Source: Hygrocybe punicea
Taxonomy: Eukaryota > Basidiomycota > Agaricomycetes > Agaricales > Hygrophoraceae
Reading direction: 5' to 3'
DNA: 64,000 bases
Assembly: GCA_963556145.1 (NCBI GenBank)
Contig: OY744465.1
Coordinates: 806,001-870,000 of the forward strand
Shown: piece by piece, positions 10,174-21,750 of the stretch
Layout of the letters: every line of letters begins with the position of its first letter
Numbering within the stretch: position 1 is the first letter of the stretch
The notes under the pieces: generated by a model
What the model saw: the letters and a program-made list of their open reading frames with translations, nothing else
What the model was told of the DNA's origin: nothing
The model's database searches: none
Program-made: the position numbers and the translations under genes

Positions 10174-12925
10174 CTATAAATCTACTACTATGTCTTCCTC
10201 TTCTACCACCATTGTTTCATCTATTTCAAGCTGTTCTTCTCCGCTCGTATTAGTGTCTGGCTGCAGTAAAAGTGGGAGACCTTTGTTGAATATATCAGGA
10301 ATGGAATATTTGCTTTCTCGCCCGGCATGATGCTCATTAGTGCCATGTACACACATATATTTTTGCAACACACGGAAAGTCCGAGCGAGATCTGGAGGTA
10401 TGTGTCGTGAAGTCAGTCCTGGCAGTAAAAAGTTCCGCTCTATATTAGAGTGGCAGCTGTGGTATATTTCAATGAGAGACGACTCAGCGATGACGCGTTG
10501 TTTGGTATAATTCGAATAGCGACCTCTGAAAATGACCTGAAGAAGAGCAAAGAGTTTGCAGGACTCATTGTGGAGGGCAAGTACTCACCTTAGTTTTGAG
10601 ATTATGAAATTCCTGCACCCAGTCTGGCGCCCTGAAGGCACCTTCTTTGCCGGTGGGGTTGACCAGAATGTTGTATCGAATTGCACGACGAAGCGGTTCG
10701 GGATAACGCCAGTGAAGGTCACTGAGAAATTTTGACATGCTCGTTGCATATTTGTGTTTGCCGGTTGCTTTGAAAATAATAATCCATGGCGGGAAAACCG
10801 TTTCTAATCGGCCGATGTCACCATAATTCATGGCATGGGTGATCTCCTTGTATAGTAGGAAATAAAGGTGCATGAGTAGGATGTTTTCTCGCTGAGCATC
10901 ACGTTGAACCGGTGCCAGTTCCCGCAGGGCATGTATATCGACTGTTGAGCATTGACCTGCAACATACCCACGAGCAAGATCGTTTGCGAGACCCTGAAGG
11001 AAAGAGTATGAAGGTTTAGAGTTGGCAAACGTCTCCAGCGAATCCCAGTGAACATTCCTCTTCTTCAATTCTGTTCGCCAAGCATCTAATCGCAAAGCCG
11101 TCCCTTCTTGAGTGATCACCTCGTGCATGTGTCGGAATCCAGGTTTCGAACCAATCTTGTGGGTCTCTTTGGGGCGGTGAAGTGCAACAAAATGCATCAG
11201 GGAGTTATCATCGATCTGGGCATCCTTCTTGTCCAAGAAAATACGCCACATAGCGTCCGCACAGGCCATTTTGAGGTGGAAAAGTCCTAGGACGAAAACG
11301 AGGAATTGAAATTGCCGAGTGGGTGTGTCTTCAATCGCTCTTCGTTCCAACATTGCCTCCAATCGTTCCAAGGTGGACAAATCACCATTGAATATTATGA
11401 CATGTTCCCGGATGTCAATGTTCATCACATCCAGGATTTGTTGATGATTTTCACTCACACTACCGATCCCTCCTTGCTCCATCAGATTAGACACTGCTTG
11501 TATGTTTCCCGAGACCTTCGACTGATTGATATCCATTGCTTTAACTGGTGCGTGACGCATCTTGACTACAGGTATCTTGTCAACAAAGTCCGGTAACCTG
11601 ACATTGTTCTGAAAACAGGTGAAGTAGGAGGGTCCATGTTTGCAAAGATCGCAGAGGAAGACCCAGGCCTGGAATCGTTCTCGTCGAGTGAGACCTGTGG
11701 GGTGTGCCTTCTCTGGGTGTAATGTGAGAAAATCAATGAAGGTTCGTGGGCAGGGAAGCGTTCTGATATCTATTGTCGTGTTGAATGGAGATGTTTGCCA
11801 GAGATTGTGCGAACACTTCAAGTCGTCAACGGTGACTCCATGTTCCAGGAAGATGAGTGTGCCGGAAGTCATATGGGTGAGCGTGGTCATGGATTTTTCG
11901 ACAGTGGGGGTATTTGTTTTGAAGTCAATATCGAAATTATCGTATGTATAACTGACAGACAGGGTTTGGCCCATCTCCCGAAGTGTTTCACATGTTTCAG
12001 CCGACAGTGATTCTACAGCGCGAAGAATTGTCCGGCCTGAGATTGATACACCCAAGCATGCCAAAGACTGAATAACTCTCTGGGGAGTGTTGCACGAGTG
12101 GAGGAAAATACCGTAGACACTTTGCCGTATGTTGCATTTTTGGTTCGAGCTCTGCATCATTATGCTGATGATGCAAGTAGCTTTCTAGCAATGAAGATGG
12201 CATTAACTGGTGTGAACTGTAGGCGACAATGAACTACTCACCAAATTGATGATAGCCTTGCGTTCATCTAGAGTCTTGGACTGCCAGTGAGGTGTCGAAG
12301 GAGCATCAAGTGGATCTTGCTGGCTCAAATCACCATCAACATCGTGCCAGAATTCATTTTCATCTTCTTCCTCGTTGCGATCGGTTACTGATGGATTGGT
12401 GTCACAGGAGAAATTGCTGCCCGATCGGCGTTTCACAAGCCTATGATCTGCAGAAAGGAGGCTGGTGACTGTGTGCCAGAGTGCAGGAGCGGTGGCCTCA
12501 ATCTTCTGGGCCAGGTTTTTGATGTGGAACTCACGAATCTGCTCAACAGAGGTGTGTAGGGCCGAGAAATGCCAGCCATGGTTTATATCAGTGAGACCTT
12601 GGATGGATTTAGCGTGGCTACGGTTGACTAGTGTGAGTGCCCAATTGAAGATATCTACATGTAATGCAGGATGATGGATGAGATTCGTGAGGAGGTCAAT
12701 GAAGCCATGGATAAAGTCTTGTACAAGGGGATGATGTTCTAATGGATCGTGGAAGATGGATAGGAAGAAATCACAGAGTGTAGCATGGTTCTCAGAGAAA
12801 CACTGCAGGATGGCTGCAATTGTACTTGCATTGATCATCGCGACCAAGGAGGACAGTATTAGTCTATCTATGTCTAAATCGATGAGGATAAGGGTGTGGC
12901 GCATTGTGTGGCGCATTGTTTGCAA
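10174..12925 (-). CDS. DUF6589-family protein, candidate transposase of element A
   Basis: There are three exons: 12925 to about 12255, about 12176-10590, and about 10530-10174. The introns are clean, and the frame stays open to a stop at 10174. The sequence matches the fungal DUF6589 family as I know it. It has a YDNFDID motif (about 11929-11951), a GDLSTLER motif (about 11360-11390), a GLFHLKMACADAMW motif (about 11255-11300) and a C-terminal GRYSNYT...IERNFLLPGL segment. The spaced acidic residues (YDNFD, then NGD) are reminiscent of a DDE/RNase H core, but I cannot assign a triad. The first Met lies within the right TIR. A later Met, for example in LVAMINAS, is also possible. The gene is intact while its partner helicase is broken, so this copy could still supply protein. 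Confidence 0.75.
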
Positions 12926-14073
12926 ACGTTTGTCACAAGCTGCTGTAGAGAGGGTCGAGGGGGAACTAAGTTGCTGGGTTTAAAACTGTGTCATTCGGAG
13001 TAACTGAGTCTCGGGAGAAGCCTCAAACATGGTGGGATGAAGCCCCTCACCCTTGCAGCGGCTTGGTAGGAGCCTGGCTATATACATGAACTATATCCAT
13101 GTCATTACTGGCGCATAATATTACATTTTTGTTTGCGAGGCAAGGTGTTTTGCACACAGGGCTCCAACTGTAAGAATCGGCCTGCGCAATGTTGCCGACA
13201 CTCTCCCACTGCCCATTCAATGACCTTGCAAAGCCAGGAACATGTCAATAGATATGGCTACTGCATTTTCGAGGTGGATTGCGGGGTGTGGGAGGTGTCG
13301 GTAGGGTGGCCATCCTCGTTGTTGGCACTGTCGCACTGTCCTTTTTTCCTTGTTGATATTGTCTTCAACCGTGTGACCCGCATCTTCGTGAGTCATCTAC
13401 ATCTTCGTCCGTCCGCATCTTCGTGAGCCGTCCACGTCTCCCTGTTATCCAGGTTGTCGTTAATGGTGTCATTGCTGTTTGAAAATCGTGTGAGTTTCAC
13501 GTAAAACTTCGACTTTCCTAAATTGGTACGGTAGAAGCCGGCTGCAAATTGCAAGGTACAACCAATGAAGCGAGGACAACCAACGAAGTGAGGACAACCA
13601 ACGAAGCAAGGACAACAAGTACAACAAACAAGGACATGAGAACGAAGGCGATGGTCTGAACAACAGCATTAACGATAAGGTGGAGGATGGCAAGGACCAT
13701 GACATAGGCAGAGGCAGCAGCAGTGCGACAGTGCCAACAACGAGGATGGCCACCCTCCCGACACCTCCGACACCCCGCAATCCACCTCGAAAATGCAGTA
13801 GCCATGTCTATTGACATGTGCCTGGCTTTGCGAGGTCATTGAATGGGCAGTGGGAGAGCGTCGGCAACATTGCGCAGGCCGATTCTTACAGTTGGAGCCC
13901 TGTGTGCAAAACACCTCGCCTCGCAAACAAAAAATGTAATACGAAGATGTGCCAGTAATGACATGGATATATAGTTCATGTATATAGGTTCATCTACTCA
14001 AAATCTTCAAGTCGCGGTCACTCCAAAATGCGGCCGCGGCCGCGGCAAATAAATGTACAGTTTATACAGCATA
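12905..14073 (-). repeat. Right TIR of element A, split by a nested element
   Basis: 14073-13981 joined to 13084-12905 is the inverted counterpart of the left TIR. The GC-rich core is at about 14028-14045. The interruption 13085-13980 is a separate foldback element. Confidence 0.85.
13085..13980. mobile_element. Nested foldback element, 896 bp, with 255-bp arms
   Basis: The arms 13085-13340 and 13725-13980 are long inverted copies, starting CATGAACTATAT and sharing blocks such as CACAGGGCTCCAACTGTAAG. TATATA stands on both sides (13079-13084 and 13981-13986). The left TIR of element A has a single TATATA at the matching point (5190-5195), so the 6-bp duplication is confirmed by an empty site. 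The middle contains short GAAGCGAGGACAACCAAC-type repeats. No gene is present. Confidence 0.85.
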
Positions 14074-14145
14074 ACACGGAGTTTTACAAGTCCGACAATA
14101 CCTGGAGGTTTGAAAGCTCCTACAAGTGGCATTTCTTCAGTTCCT
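14074..14145. other. 72-bp island of older DNA between elements A and B
   Basis: It begins with the ACACGG duplication of element A and ends with the GTTCCT duplication of element B (14140-14145). It seems to be all that remains between two independent insertions. Confidence 0.7.
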
Positions 14146-14173
14146 TATGAGTGTTTTCACTGGACAAAATTAA
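14146..14173 (+). repeat. Left 28-bp TIR of element B
   Basis: It starts TATGAGTGTTTTCACTGG and differs from the right end at one position (T versus G at position 7). The GTTCCT duplication precedes it. Confidence 0.7.
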
Positions 14174-14847
14174 AATTATCACCAGTGCTCACCGGTGATC
14201 ACTGGTGATCACCCATTTGTACTCATTATCACCACTACGCACCCATGATCATCAGTTATAACCTGGAAGCACTTATTATCCACAGTGAGGGTTGCCAAGG
14301 TTGGAAGTCAACACACACCAGGTTGGAAAGTCACTTCTCTCCTATTGTAGGTCGAAGCTCAGGTCAATGTTAATCAACCTAATGTACAAAGTGACTTTTC
14401 AACCTATTTTTTCAACCTTTCACATGTCAGTTAGTGTATCCGACAAAGACAGCAAAGATTGGGTAGGTTTGGTCAGAATTCCAATTGGGGTCAGGTCATA
14501 TCAAACGAAGTCAGGGGGCCATATGCTTGGTAGACAGCACCGGGAAGATCCAGGCTTGGTAGCCCTTCATTCACTCCTACTTTCTCAGACTTGTATATTA
14601 AGCCCGAGTGCAGAACACTTGCACAATTGCAATGCCTGACAAGATCTGACTATGAGCTCCTGCCAAACTCATGATCAGACTTGTGATCGGTTGCACATGA
14701 ATATGGTGCAACAACTTGAAAGTACTATTAGTACAGAGTTACAGAGTATAAAATAATTGTCCATTGTGATAAATTATGAGGCTGCTGTCGTATACATTGA
14801 TCATAAGAGTAAAAGAGAATATACCCTTTCTCCATTGTCCTCAAAGG
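14174..14847. other. Left subterminal region of element B
   Basis: 14170-14290 holds repeated GGTGATCAC, TCACCAGTG and CATTATCACC words that could be transposase binding sites. The rest shows no supported gene. Confidence 0.5.
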
Positions 14848-15711
14848 TCACCCGAGTACTCCTTCTTTGTCCAAATCCACGTCATAAAATGATTCTAAGC
14901 CGCTCGCATCAGACTTGAGCTCGGACTCGCTGTTGTCCGAGTAAGGGCAAGGATGCTGAGGTGAATATGGTACAGTACTAGTGTCGTGGACATCGGGGAA
15001 AGTTGATGATAGTCCTTGTGAATTAATCTCATTGAGAAGCTCCCCCAGCTGCCATTCTGCAAGCACGAGCTTGCCCTTCACCGCTTCTTCCCCATCACGC
15101 TCGGCCTGCAGATGTAGTTCCGCCTCACTGATACGTTGGACAGCTAGTCTCTTCTTGGCTAATAGCGTTTTGCGAACAGCACGCGTGATGGCGAGTGCTT
15201 GTTGTGCTTGGTCATAGGCGCTGGGTTTGTTTTCAGACTGGAGCCTGCGCAGTACTCCTCGTAGGATTGATATTTCCTTTAACCATCTGATAGCAACACG
15301 CTCCTCCGCCGCTAAGCGACTGCGTGCAGCACGGAGAGTGGCGAGACTTCGCTCTGCCAAGAACTCCTTGATGTCAAGCTTGAGGAATCTCGGCTCCCAT
15401 TGCCAAGATTTGTCTGGGCAAGATTCAGATGGTTTGGGAGATGATGATAAGATGTGAGGACTAACAGATGCACTAATATTGATGCTCGACGGTCCTGCGT
15501 GGTCGTAGATGTCATCGGAGGACAGATAGAGTCGGGAGACGGAAAATGGTGAGTTGGGCAGATGCTTTTGAGATGGTGTGGAAGTTGGTGAGGGTGGTGT
15601 ATGTATATGAGTTAGTGATGTTGGCCTGCGGGTGGGTGGAAAAGAAGATGGGCCCTGGCTTGGATCGACGGGGGTCGATAGGCCGACAACTAATGAATTG
15701 GAATCGAACAT
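14848..15711 (-). CDS. Hypothetical coiled-coil protein, copy 1
   Basis: An uninterrupted 287-residue ORF. The first 100 residues are rich in Pro, Ser and Thr. The middle (about residues 110-215) is Ala/Leu/Arg/Glu-rich and predicted by eye to be a coiled coil (LAERSLATLRAARSRLAAEE). The tail is acidic and Ser-rich (SESELKSDAS). About 790 bp of it (14887-15680) recurs at 26424-27236, where the frame is broken. I do not recognise a named domain. Its position in element B and the duplicate suggest a transposon accessory protein. Confidence 0.55.
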   Translation of the reverse strand: MFDSNSLVVGLSTPVDPSQGPSSFPPTRRPTSLTHIHTPPSPTSTPSQKHLPNSPFSVSRLYLSSDDIYDHAGPSSINISASVSPHILSSSPKPSESCPDKSWQWEPRFLKLDIKEFLAERSLATLRAARSRLAAEERVAIRWLKEISILRGVLRRLQSENKPSAYDQAQQALAITRAVRKTLLAKKRLAVQRISEAELHLQAERDGEEAVKGKLVLAEWQLGELLNEINSQGLSSTFPDVHDTSTVPYSPQHPCPYSDNSESELKSDASGLESFYDVDLDKEGVLG

Positions 15712-15929
15712 TTCGAGTGTGACTTATGTAATTGTGTTGGTTTTCAGGGTAGAAAAATATATAATCAGAAGACAAATCGCGACATATATTGCACACTACA
15801 GAAACACCATGTGAAATACAAAAGAAAAAAAAAGACTGGCCACAGTACCAAACCCGTACTACCTACAACAGAGGTCCTTGGAGATGAAAATTAATCACAG
15901 TCTGGGAATCAAGAAGGTGAAGGTTTTTG

Positions 15930-17504
15930 TGTAATCGTTGTAAAACCTGCGTTGGCGGGAGGTTGGCAACCACAATAGTCTTCTCCGGGCAGTGTGAAGC
16001 ACTGGTATGCAACTTAGATTAGAATGGGAAGGGGCCATGATGACTCACCATGCACGTGCAAACGAAGTGGTGAGTAATTCATCAAGGAGCGGTCCATGAT
16101 AGGGATGGTCTAGCATCCCAACGAGGAGCAGAAAATACCACATATATATTGGATTGAACGTAGCATAGTTGAAGGGGATGTCCACCTTCACGCCAGTCAC
16201 ATAATGCATCGCCCCGCAGTGTAACTGGAAAAAAAGATTAGGAAATCACCAGGGCAGAGAGTAACTTGAGATATGCACCGTTGCACAAATCAACACAACA
16301 CACACAACAGCATATCGACCACCAAATCTTGACGTGTAGTTGATTCCAAGCGCTCCTGCTGATTGAAAGAGAAAGTATTCCGTCATCTCGTATATAATCG
16401 GACGATCGAATCCCCGTTGATTACCCTGTCGAAATTGTTAGTTGCCACGAGCAAGAAATCTAATATTGTGCACTAACAAGATTGTCTGTCGACAGACAAA
16501 CAAGCTGTAACTTATTACCGATCAGATCAGCGACACGAGCCGCAATGTCAGTTGGTGCCAGATCACGTTCCCCACTGCCTGCCAGTTGGATTTTTGTGTT
16601 GATTTTGTAGGTCGAAAGAATCTTGTCCAGACACTTGATTTTGAGGTCATGCTTCTTGGCTTGCCAAAACCTGCTGATCTAGAACGAAGGGTTTAGTTGT
16701 TCATCATACCACCAGTGCCACTTACGACATTGATCATCTTCTTGTCCGGCGACAAATTTACTTTGTTGAATCAGTAAACAGAGATGGGTAAACGTAATTA
16801 GGAAAATTACACGGCGCATTATAATGTGCTCTGGCATAGGAAAACACCTCGGAGCAAAGCTGGGCCTTCTGCTTGTCCTTGGCAAGAGCCGGGCCATTAA
16901 TAATACGATGGAGCACAAATTCGTGCTTCGAGAGATTCATGATATTTTCATATTCGGGGGAATCCGTTATCCCTGGGTTTAAGAGCGGTGTCAGCGATCG
17001 GTCATATGGCACCGATCCACGGGATTGTGCCCGACTCTCAGAGTGTGACGGTGTTCTCAGGCCAGCAAAAGTGCGGTAAGGAGAGGAATTGTCACTGGAA
17101 GGAACAGATGGAAAGTGAGTGGTAGGATACACGGTGGTGGGTGAGGGCATGGAGGTCGGTCCAGCAGGCAAGGACAAAGCGGCAGTATATATGTTGCTAG
17201 AAACAGTGGGAATGTCACCAGGAAACGACGGTATGACTGATCCAGGCTGGTGTGAGCCTGGGGGAAATGAAGTGTCCTGAAAATGTTGCGAACTAACACC
17301 TGGTGCGGGAATGGACCGCGCTTGCGCCATGGCACGAAATTGGTGTGGGTCATGAGGTGCGAGGTTGTGTAGGTATTCATTTGGGGGCACGGGGTATGGT
17401 GCAGGCTGGTACGTGGGGGTAGGAACCGCGTAAGGGGAAGGGCGGTGTGCGCTGGTAGGCGGAATCATGGAATGATAAGTGAATTGATATGCATCGTGAG
17501 GCAA
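15930..17504 (-). CDS. Pro-rich protein with DUF6532-like C-terminal region
   Basis: The first exon (17504 to about 16810) encodes a Pro/Ser/Tyr-rich leader, then SKHEFVLHRIINGPALAKDK...SEVFSYARAHYNAP. Further exons on the minus strand cover DLKIKCLDKILSTYKI (about 16640), GFDRPIIYEMTEYFLFQSAGALGINY (about 16350-16430), LHCGAMHYVTGVKVDIPFNYATFNP (about 16130-16230) and a short tail near 15930-16000. The F-x-RP-II, ALG-x-x-Y and AxHYVTG pattern is like DUF6532 proteins, which are common in agaricomycetes and often found near transposons. Exon edges are approximate and the family call is tentative. The function is unknown. Confidence 0.45.
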
Positions 17505-18456
17505 CGTAGTCGAGTGCGAGCTATATAGAGCGGGTTAGTGAAGCACTGGCAGTCGGACACAGCAGACGAATCATACGTCAATGGGGGCACATCAGTGGGA
17601 TCGCATTGGGAATCGGCAGCAGATTGGGACGTTGCATACGCGAAAGAAGCAGCAGTAAGGGCATCCGATGTGCTAGTAACAGTGTGTTGGACAACAGATT
17701 ATCCGGATAGAAGACAAGTTATATACTTAAAATCGTATACTCCAGCTGCGTCTGGGTGGAGTTGGAGTTGTGTGAAATAAGGATGATCAGCAAAATCGAT
17801 ATCTTCACGGCTGACTTCTTTGGGTATGTCGTGTGTTGGGTCCATCGTTTGTGTTGGTTGTGAGGTCTTGAGGGATGTCGTCGAGGATGGGGGAAGAGCA
17901 CCTGCTCCGGATTTGTCCGAGGGGTCCAGAACCCTTGGGTGTACACGGTCTACACAACTTCAGAACTTCATATTTTGTTACATATCGGCCGAGTACATAC
18001 CGCGTCCTCAAATTCAGAAGTGTAAGTGAACGTGGACGGCACTTTCGACGTCGACCTTGACTTTAAGCATTGAAGCGCCTTGCAAGATAGATGTGAATGA
18101 AAGACCTGGGGTACCTTACGTGCTCCCGTCCGCAAATTTCTCCATGGAGTTATACACGCCTAGCACGGCAGGTGAGGACGACAACATTCAGAAGTCGACA
18201 TCGACTTGTGGAGTTCAAGCAGAGATTTTTGGTATATAGTCTCAGCCGAAGACAAAGTGAGGCATCAAATTTATTCATTATTTATATCAGGCTCACTGCA
18301 AGCGCTGTGGAAGAGTTTCTAAACGTGAAAAATGGGAAAACAATATTTAAACGTGTTGAGAAATGATGAATTCAACGAGGTTTGAAACAAAGACAGAAAA
18401 TTGTCATTTCGGTGGTATGGATTTCACGACAGTATCCTCCCGGGCACAGGGAATGC
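17505..18456. other. No supported gene
   Basis: Short overlapping ORFs exist on both strands. None has a recognisable motif or clear exon structure. Part may be the promoter of the minus-strand gene starting at 17504. Confidence 0.5.
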
Positions 18457-19720
18457 TCAATTGTCAGTTGTCAGATCAATGATTTCAACATCGTTGGCAC
18501 CTTGGCAGTTATGAAAGGTTGTAGTCCTTCGCGTCATATACTTGCGGCAATCGTGACATTTGGAAAACAGTTCTTGAAAGACATGCTCTGTCAGTCCTGG
18601 GTCCGAGATGTCATCGAGCTGCAGAAGAAGTTCAAAGCAAGATTCTGATTTGGATTCAGATATGAATGTGGGTATGGCTGCTGTTGGTGCCGCTAAATCA
18701 TGGTAAGAACGAGAGGATGATATGGACACCAATATCGGTGACATACGAGCAAAAGGTGGCAACGATTGTTCACGTGAACGACCAGCTGACGTTGCGGAAG
18801 CAGATTAGCTTCATGAAAACATTCTGGCTTGAAGCTAACCTACCACAATGTTGGGGACACTGTACCACCCGATCTACTACAGATCCAATATGCTTTTCGA
18901 CCTCCTGCAGCCTACGGGCTGCAGAAGACTGCGATTGGGGTGTCGCAGGTGCAGGGACAACATTCGCTGTGTCTTCTTCATAGTGCGTCCACGTCAGCTA
19001 AACAGATGACAATGATAAGATCTTACCTCGAGGAGGATAACGCCTCACTACAAGGCCTATCTGATGGTAGAGATGTTCCAGGCAAACTGTACATACAGCC
19101 ATGAAGCAGATTTCACCAGTTTTTGTCATTAAAAACTCACCCCAGTACTGGCATTGACCTGCTGCACAGGCAGCTATATATTTGCCCGCAGATGGCCCAG
19201 ACGTAGCCAAGAAAATTGCCGATTCCATGTAAGAGGTTTCGTCCGACTTGAGCAAGGCACATAAGCAGCAAGGACCCTGGAAGTCGTGCGAGCGCCGATA
19301 ATCAAGAAGGTTGGACGGAGTAACCCGTTCACTGGCGTCATTCACAGGCCTGACACGTGTCATGAGCATGAGAAATAACAGATGAGCAAATAGATCTTTA
19401 CCAATGCCAGGGCTGTAAATCATTTTCCGAACGATCGTAATGGAGTACAGCATGGACCAAGTGTGCACTTCGTTGATGTTGGAGGACCCTGCTATAGGCT
19501 CGCGTATGAAGGGTCGGAGACGACGGTTCCGTGCTGACTTCTCTAGAAGCCACAGGCATCGTTGGGCCAGCATTGAAGATGTCAAAAGGCAGTGGATTCG
19601 GAGTGCTCTGGCCCAGCACACTGGATCGAGTAACAGGACCCGAATGAGAAACCGGATTGCGAGTGCGAAGATGTCTTTGGGCAGGCATGGAAGGCGATTC
19701 GCTGACTTGAACACATCGAA
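18457..19720 (-). CDS. Cysteine-rich zinc-binding-like protein, multi-exon
   Basis: Reading on the minus strand from about 19720, an N-terminal Ser/Pro region is followed by a segment with GPCCLCALLKSD...LATSGPSAGKYIAACAAGQCQYW (about 19145-19295). Its C-x2-C...C-x4-C spacing is like the GRF-type zinc fingers seen in fungal transposon ORFs. After an intron (about 19065-19144) comes a short VVRRYPPR exon and a charged linker. The last exon (from about 18770) ends with a second cysteine cluster, CHDCRKYMTRRTTTFHNC, and a DVEIIDLT tail that could be a SUMO-interacting motif. Exon borders are estimated. The role is not known. It sits in element B between the DUF6532-like gene and the inverted repeat. 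Confidence 0.45.
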
Positions 19721-20722
19721 CAGGCCCTATATACATGCTCGACGCCAGAGTTCAAGCCCAGACAACTCAAAAGAGTTAAGGGGGTTACCGACAGGCGGAA
19801 ACGAGAGTGCGAGCTGAGACGATCATCGGCTAGAATTCAGGAAGCAGTAGGGGAAGTCATGCACGCGTATACGCACCAGTCACTCGGATACAGACGATTG
19901 ACAATATATGTTTAAATGTGAGTCCTCGGCTATTCTCAGTGATGAATTGATGGAAGTGTTCTCAGGGCGAGAGGGACTAACCTAAAGGTAGTTGTGAGTC
20001 CCAGTTTCAAGGTACCAGATCAACGCAGGTACCATGGAATTCGAATCCATCTCACGCAATCCAGTTTCGGTATCAGTGGTGACAATCTCCACCCAGAGGC
20101 TCCCTACACAACATTGGTTGATCAGTGCTGATGAATGGGACAGTCATCCATTACCTCTGAGATGCCAACGGCTGCAGTAAGACGGACAATTGGTACTCAA
20201 CATCTTCACTGCTAAAACTCCTGCTAGAGGTGTATGGACGCATCGATATCTGGGTGATGAATGTGGTGTGTTTTCGGCTCTGCGGCTAGCAGGTAATTGG
20301 CATCCTCTCTTCTCCCCTGCCCGTGAACCAATGGTAGCAATGGCCTACAGAATTTTGTCATCATAGGACGCTTGGGTTGTGAACGCATCGTACTCACTTC
20401 CAATGATTTATGGTGTCCTTCTGGCTCGCGTTGCCAGGCGAGTGACACATTTGTACAGTGTTCGTTCAACAAAAGACGAAGAATGGGTACCGGTACAAGA
20501 AACAATCTACTTGAGTCCACTGAATAAAATCCATCATTTCATCGCTGTAAATCTACTCAAAACGTCAGAAAATAACAGGCGCATTAAATAACTTGATTAG
20601 ACCTACGCAATTTCAGACCGGCAGGGAACAAGCTTGAGGTCCTCCGAGGGTGGCGATCTTCTTGACTATTCTGGTTTCCGTCAGCCAATCATGACTTGAA
20701 CATGTTCAGGCCAGGATCTTAC

Positions 20723-21133
20723 TCACCAGACAAAGAACCGTCCGATCTTGGTCGGTGGGGACTGCGGGAGCTGATCGGGAGCGCTGTAGTGGTGGTAATG
20801 GTGTATTTCATATATATGGTAATGCAAATGCGTCGGGTTTCCGGCTGTGTGCATGTGCGTATGAGTATGGATATGGTTATGGTTCTCGACGCGCAGATCG
20901 CGTCCGGCGTTGTACTGGTCGCTGCCGACGTTGTGCCGATCACCGACGTGGTAGTGATCACCGACGTGGCGCTGATCACCGACGTTGTACTGATCGCCGC
21001 CAATGGTGTTGAGTGTGCTGCTTGTGAAGTTGGTGGTCATGGTCAAGAAGTGGTTCGAATGCCGAAACAAGAGGTCCAAACGAGGTATCTGTCCAAATGA
21101 TGTGGTGTGCATAGAAATGCCCAAAAAATTCAT
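20723..21133 (-). CDS. Small His-rich protein with GDxYxVGD repeats, copy 1
   Basis: A 136-residue ORF containing tandem hexapeptides of the form GD-Q/H-Y/R-N/H-V (GGDQYNVGDQRHVGDHYHVGDR) and then a His-rich tail (HNHIHTHTHMHT). Similar GD/GN-rich repeats occur near the N-termini of some agaricomycete STAND-type and other proteins. I cannot assign this one to a family. The identical copy is at 31747-32157. The gene may have further exons, but joining to downstream DNA at 20715 gives an early stop. Confidence 0.4.
   Translation of the reverse strand: MNFLGISMHTTSFGQIPRLDLLFRHSNHFLTMTTNFTSSTLNTIGGDQYNVGDQRHVGDHYHVGDRHNVGSDQYNAGRDLRVENHNHIHTHTHMHTAGNPTHLHYHIYEIHHYHHYSAPDQLPQSPPTKIGRFFVW
20935..21000. 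repeat. 18-bp coding tandem repeat (GATCACCGACGT core)
   Basis: About four units sharing GATCACCGACGT or a near variant (GATCACCGACGTGGTAGT, GATCACCGACGTGGCGCT and so on) encode the GDxYxVGD peptide repeats. The mirror copy is near 31880-31955. Confidence 0.8.
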
Positions 21134-21750
21134 TCTCCACGAGTAATGGTGATCTCAATATGCAATTAGTGAGAAGAGAGAAAGAGCTTGTCAGGTCAAA
21201 TACCTCCTCCTGCTCAATTGTGTAAATCCGGTGATTCTCTGTGCTTTGAGGCTAGTCGTGGCTCCTCATACAGCTGTGCTGTTCCAAATTGGTCCTCTTC
21301 CATCCTGCACACATCGTAGTCCAAGGCACTGCAATACCCCCCAGTATTCGCTGACGATCCTGGCGTCTAACACGAGTCCCCAGTATGTCATGCCACCCAT
21401 GTCGGTCGTATGGCAAGCATCCATACAAGAATCTGTACGCAACAAGAGCATGTAATTTTCGGCTCTTTCACTATTGGGTTGGTAACATACCTGCCTCGAA
21501 CCAAAACTATACATGCCTTCACCAATATTGTCTTGAACTTCTTTGCTTCGGCTTCGGGAATGGGATGTCGGACAACTCCGTGATCTTTCTAAAACATTTC
21601 CATTTTTTCCCATGAGAATGCTGACATTGACAATAAGACTCCGCCATTTCCGTTTTCCAGAGAGCTCGAGTAACACTTTGACATTAATGGGGCACACATT
21701 TCCCTCCCTGCCACCAGCACAAATCCTAGATCCCCTGCAATCAATCTCCT

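Larger units (their letters stand above)
5102..14073. mobile_element. Element A: 8.97 kb TIR transposon with RecQ-like helicase and DUF6589 genes
   Basis: Both ends start TATGCTGTATAAACTGTAC and are inverted copies. They are flanked by the direct repeat ACACGG (5096-5101 and 14074-14079), a 6-bp target duplication. Once the nested insertions are removed, the TIRs run about 270 bp: left 5102-5242 plus 5849-5985, right 14073-13981 plus 13084 to about 12905. They contain a GC-rich core of repeated GCGGCCGC. Inside are two convergent genes, helicase (6050-10123, +) and DUF6589 (12925-10174, -). Each starts within about 70 bp of its TIR or overlaps it, so the TIRs may carry the promoters. No known superfamily of this architecture comes to my mind. 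The transposase assignment to DUF6589 is inference. Confidence 0.82.
19802..21563 (+). repeat. Left arm of a 1.76 kb inverted repeat
   Basis: This arm is almost identical to the reverse complement of 31322-33078, including two ORFs with the same predicted protein. The few differences seen are mostly transitions near the outer end. The outer border falls near CGAGAGTGCGAGCTGAG. I could not find a target duplication outside the pair. Confidence 0.9.

Noticed and set aside
20040..20075. tRNA-like T-arm word (TTCGAATCC)
   Set aside because: No matching acceptor stem, D-arm or anticodon arm could be folded around it.
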